Below, piece after piece: positions 36,386 through 38,761 of a stretch of DNA of 38,761 nt. The stretch's first letter is position 1, and every line of letters begins with the position of its first letter. The position numbers and the translations under genes were made by a program. The stretch is taken from NCBI GenBank assembly GCA_011371455.1, contig DRQN01000173.1, positions 1-38,761 on the forward strand, in the 5' to 3' direction. Under the pieces are notes generated by a model. The model was given only the letters and a program-made list of their open reading frames with translations, had not been told where the DNA came from and ran no database searches. The stretch comes from Gammaproteobacteria bacterium. Its GTDB lineage: Bacteria; Pseudomonadota; Gammaproteobacteria; SZUA-152.

Positions 36386-37429
36386 ATGCACTGGCTGTTT
36401 GTTCTGCTGATCTTCGTCTTCGCCACGGCCGCCAAGGCCGAAGAGCGCCAGGCGGTGATCTTTATGTATCACCACTTCGGGGTCGAAAAATACCCGTCGA
36501 CCAATGTGCGCCTGGAACAGTTCGAGGCCCATCTCGACTACATCGCCGACAACGGCTACCAGGTCTGGCCACTGCAAAAGGTGGTGCGCTACCTGCGTGA
36601 CGACAAGCCCTTCCCGGCGCGGGTGGTGGCCATCACCATCGACGACGCCTACACCTCCGTCTACCACGAGGCCTTCCCGCGCCTGCGCGCACGCGGCTGG
36701 CCGTTTACCGTGTTCGTCGCCACCGACGGCGTCGATCGCCGCTACAAGGCGCTGATGAGCTGGGATCAGATGCGCGAAATGCGCCAGCACGGCGCCAGCT
36801 TCGCCAACCACTCCGCCAGCCACGAGCACCTGATTCGCCGCCACGCCGGCGAAAACGACGCAGCCTGGCTGGCGCGCGTGCGCGAGGACATCCAGCGCGC
36901 GCAACGGCGACTGACGGAGGAGCTGGGCGAGGCGCCGATGCTGCTGGCCTATCCTTACGGTGAATTCAACACCGCACTGGCGGATCTGGTCGCGGGACTG
37001 GGCTACACCGCCTTCGGCCAGCAATCCGGGCCCGCCGGTCTCGGTTATGATCTCCGCGCCCTGCCCCGCTACCCCATGTCGGAGCGCTTTGCCGACATGG
37101 ACGGCTTTCGCACCAAGATCGCCAGCCTGGCCCTGCCGGTGCTGTCGGCCGAGCCCTGGGAGCCGGTGATCACGGCCGCCAACAACCCGCCGCGCCTGCG
37201 CGTGGGCCTGGACGACAGCAAGGCCCGTCTCGGCCAACTCGCCTGTTTCGTCTCCGGCCAGGGGCGCGTCGAGGTGGCATGGGAAGACCGCCAGGCGCGC
37301 CGCTTTGCGGTGCAGGCCAAGGCGCCGCTGCCGGTGGGCCGCAGCCGCTACAACTGCACCGCGCCCTCTGCGCAACGGGGACGCTATTACTGGTACAGCC
37401 ACCTGTGGATTCGCCTGGCGGCGAACTAA
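36386..37429 (+). CDS. Secreted polysaccharide deacetylase family protein
   Basis: Signal peptide MHWLFVLLIFVFATAAKA; VIFMYHHFGVEKYPSTNV; VVAITIDDAYTSVYHEAFPRLRARGWPFTVFV; FANHSASHEHL. Confidence 0.85.
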   Translation: MHWLFVLLIFVFATAAKAEERQAVIFMYHHFGVEKYPSTNVRLEQFEAHLDYIADNGYQVWPLQKVVRYLRDDKPFPARVVAITIDDAYTSVYHEAFPRLRARGWPFTVFVATDGVDRRYKALMSWDQMREMRQHGASFANHSASHEHLIRRHAGENDAAWLARVREDIQRAQRRLTEELGEAPMLLAYPYGEFNTALADLVAGLGYTAFGQQSGPAGLGYDLRALPRYPMSERFADMDGFRTKIASLALPVLSAEPWEPVITAANNPPRLRVGLDDSKARLGQLACFVSGQGRVEVAWEDRQARRFAVQAKAPLPVGRSRYNCTAPSAQRGRYYWYSHLWIRLAAN

Positions 37430-37457
37430 TCGGCTCCCATCACATCCAAGCATCACA

Positions 37458-37518
37458 GGGTGGGCACGATCCACCATTCGCCCTTTCGGAAACCGGCATT
37501 GGTGGGCCGTGCCCGCCC
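37458..37518. repeat. Long imperfect inverted repeat upstream of tal
   Basis: GGGTGGGCACGATCCACCA (37458-37476) versus TGGTGGGCCGTGCCCGCCC (37500-37518): 16 of 19 complementary. Confidence 0.7.
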
Positions 37519-37607
37519 CACGGGACTAAAGTCATTCCAGGCACGGCCGCTAGCATCAGCCTGTAACGCTCCTCTATTCAGTTAGCTAGCGCAAAAGGAC
37601 ACACGCC

Positions 37608-38579
37608 ATGAACAAGCTCGAACAACTACGCAACATGACCACCGTGGTGGCCGACACCGGCGACATCGAATCCATCCAGCAGTATCGGCCCAGCGATGCC
37701 ACCACCAATCCCTCGCTGCTGTACAAGGCGGCGCAGATGCCGCAGTACCAGCCGCTGGTGCAATCGGCGATCGAATACGCCCAGGCCAGGGGCGGCAGCG
37801 AGGAACAACGGCGCCTGCTGACGCTGGACAAGATCGCCGTCAATTTCGGCAAGGAAATCCTCGACATCGTGCCCGGCCGTGTCTCCACCGAAGTGGATGC
37901 CCGCCTGTCCTTCGACACCGCCGCCACCATCGCCCGCGCCGAACAGCTCATCGCCCTGTACCGCGAGGCCGGGGTGGACAGCGCGCGCATCCTGATCAAG
38001 ATCGCCTCCACCTGGGAAGGCATCCGCGCCGCCGAAGTGCTGGAGAAGAAGGGCATTCACTGCAACCTGACGCTGATGTTCAGCCTCGCCCAGGCCGTTG
38101 GCGCCGCCGAGGCCGGCGCGACCCTGATCTCGCCCTTCGTCGGCCGCATCATGGACTGGTACAAAAAGACCGAGGGTGTCGAAGGCTACGCCGCCGACGA
38201 CGACCCTGGCGTCAAGTCGGTCACCACCATCTACCAGTATTTCAAGAAATTCGGCTACGACACGGTGGTGATGGGCGCCAGCTTCCGCAATATCGGCGAA
38301 ATCATGGCGCTGGCCGGCTGCGACCTGCTGACCATCGCCCCCGCCCTGATGGAACGACTGCGCAACAGCGAGGGCGAGCTGCCGCGCAAGCTGTCGCCGG
38401 AAATGGCCCGCGAGGCCGACATCGAGCGCATCGAACTCGATGAGCCCCGCTTCCGCTGGCTGATGAACGAAGACGCCATGGCCACGGAGAAGCTCGCCGA
38501 GGGCATCCGCGGATTTGCCGCCGATACGCTGAAACTGGAACGGCTGGTGGCGGACATCACGCGCCAGCAAGCCGCCTGA
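37608..38579 (+). CDS. tal: Transaldolase
   Basis: [38 protein letters not shown]...[36 protein letters not shown]. Confidence 0.96.
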   Translation: MNKLEQLRNMTTVVADTGDIESIQQYRPSDATTNPSLLYKAAQMPQYQPLVQSAIEYAQARGGSEEQRRLLTLDKIAVNFGKEILDIVPGRVSTEVDARLSFDTAATIARAEQLIALYREAGVDSARILIKIASTWEGIRAAEVLEKKGIHCNLTLMFSLAQAVGAAEAGATLISPFVGRIMDWYKKTEGVEGYAADDDPGVKSVTTIYQYFKKFGYDTVVMGASFRNIGEIMALAGCDLLTIAPALMERLRNSEGELPRKLSPEMAREADIERIELDEPRFRWLMNEDAMATEKLAEGIRGFAADTLKLERLVADITRQQAA

Positions 38580-38592
38580 GCCTGCCGAAAAA

Positions 38593-38616
38593 AGCCCCGC
38601 CGTTTGCGGCGGGGCT
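38593..38616. terminator. Rho-independent terminator between convergent genes
   Basis: agccccgcc-gtttgc-ggcggggct, flanked by aaaaaa that gives a U-tract for minus-strand transcription. Confidence 0.85.
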
Positions 38617-38638
38617 CAGGACCACGCCATCTAAACCA

Positions 38639-38761
38639 CTAACCCACTGACGAACAAATTCCCCAGCGCCGTTGGACGAACTGCTCCAGCCAGACACCGT
38701 GGCGGAAGGTGAGCAGGGCGTGCACCATGCGGGCCCGTTCTTCGCTGAGCGCCGTGTTGCC
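38639..38761 (-). CDS. C-terminal fragment of a CDS continuing past the window
   Basis: Minus frame open from the window end: GNTALSEERARMVHALLTFRHGVWLEQFVQRRWGICSSVG, stop TAG. Confidence 0.5.
   Translation of the reverse strand, partial: GNTALSEERARMVHALLTFRHGVWLEQFVQRRWGICSSVG

Overview
The window is a GC-rich chromosomal segment, most likely from a chemolithoautotrophic gammaproteobacterium. Its core, about 6.65-17.43 kb on the minus strand, is a complete-looking alpha-carboxysome locus: cbbL, cbbS, csoS2, csoSCA (csoS3), csoS4A, csoS4B, three csoS1 paralogs, a ferritin-like gene, an acRAF-like gene, mcdA (ParA), a candidate mcdB, csoS1D and a NUDIX gene. A CCM/CBB regulatory module flanks it: two cbbR-type LysR genes, an sbtA-like bicarbonate transporter, a CPII-like PII protein, and a class II aldolase fused to a Dabb domain. 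Other content: a pair of triheme c-type cytochrome lipoproteins between two ankyrin lipoproteins, PfkB kinase-thiO, a Fur-family gene, an orphan hybE, tRNA-Thr(CGT), tRNA-Arg(CCG), glyQ-glyS-gmhB-plsC, a GCS2-like ligase, trhP-like U32, a polysaccharide deacetylase and tal. The main novelty candidates are: (1) a translationally coupled four-gene operon at 24.1-28.4 kb (coiled-coil protein, trans-envelope OmpA-domain protein, Ras-like GTPase, HD-GYP protein); (2) a dispersed 20-bp palindrome, CCTGAAYCC-NN-GGRTTCAGG, found only between genes; (3) an in-frame A AAG GGC slippery heptamer in csoS2 predicting a 616-aa short form; (4) the aldolase-Dabb fusion; (5) a tandemly repeated cbbL leader. All calls come from reading the sequence by eye; no searches were run.
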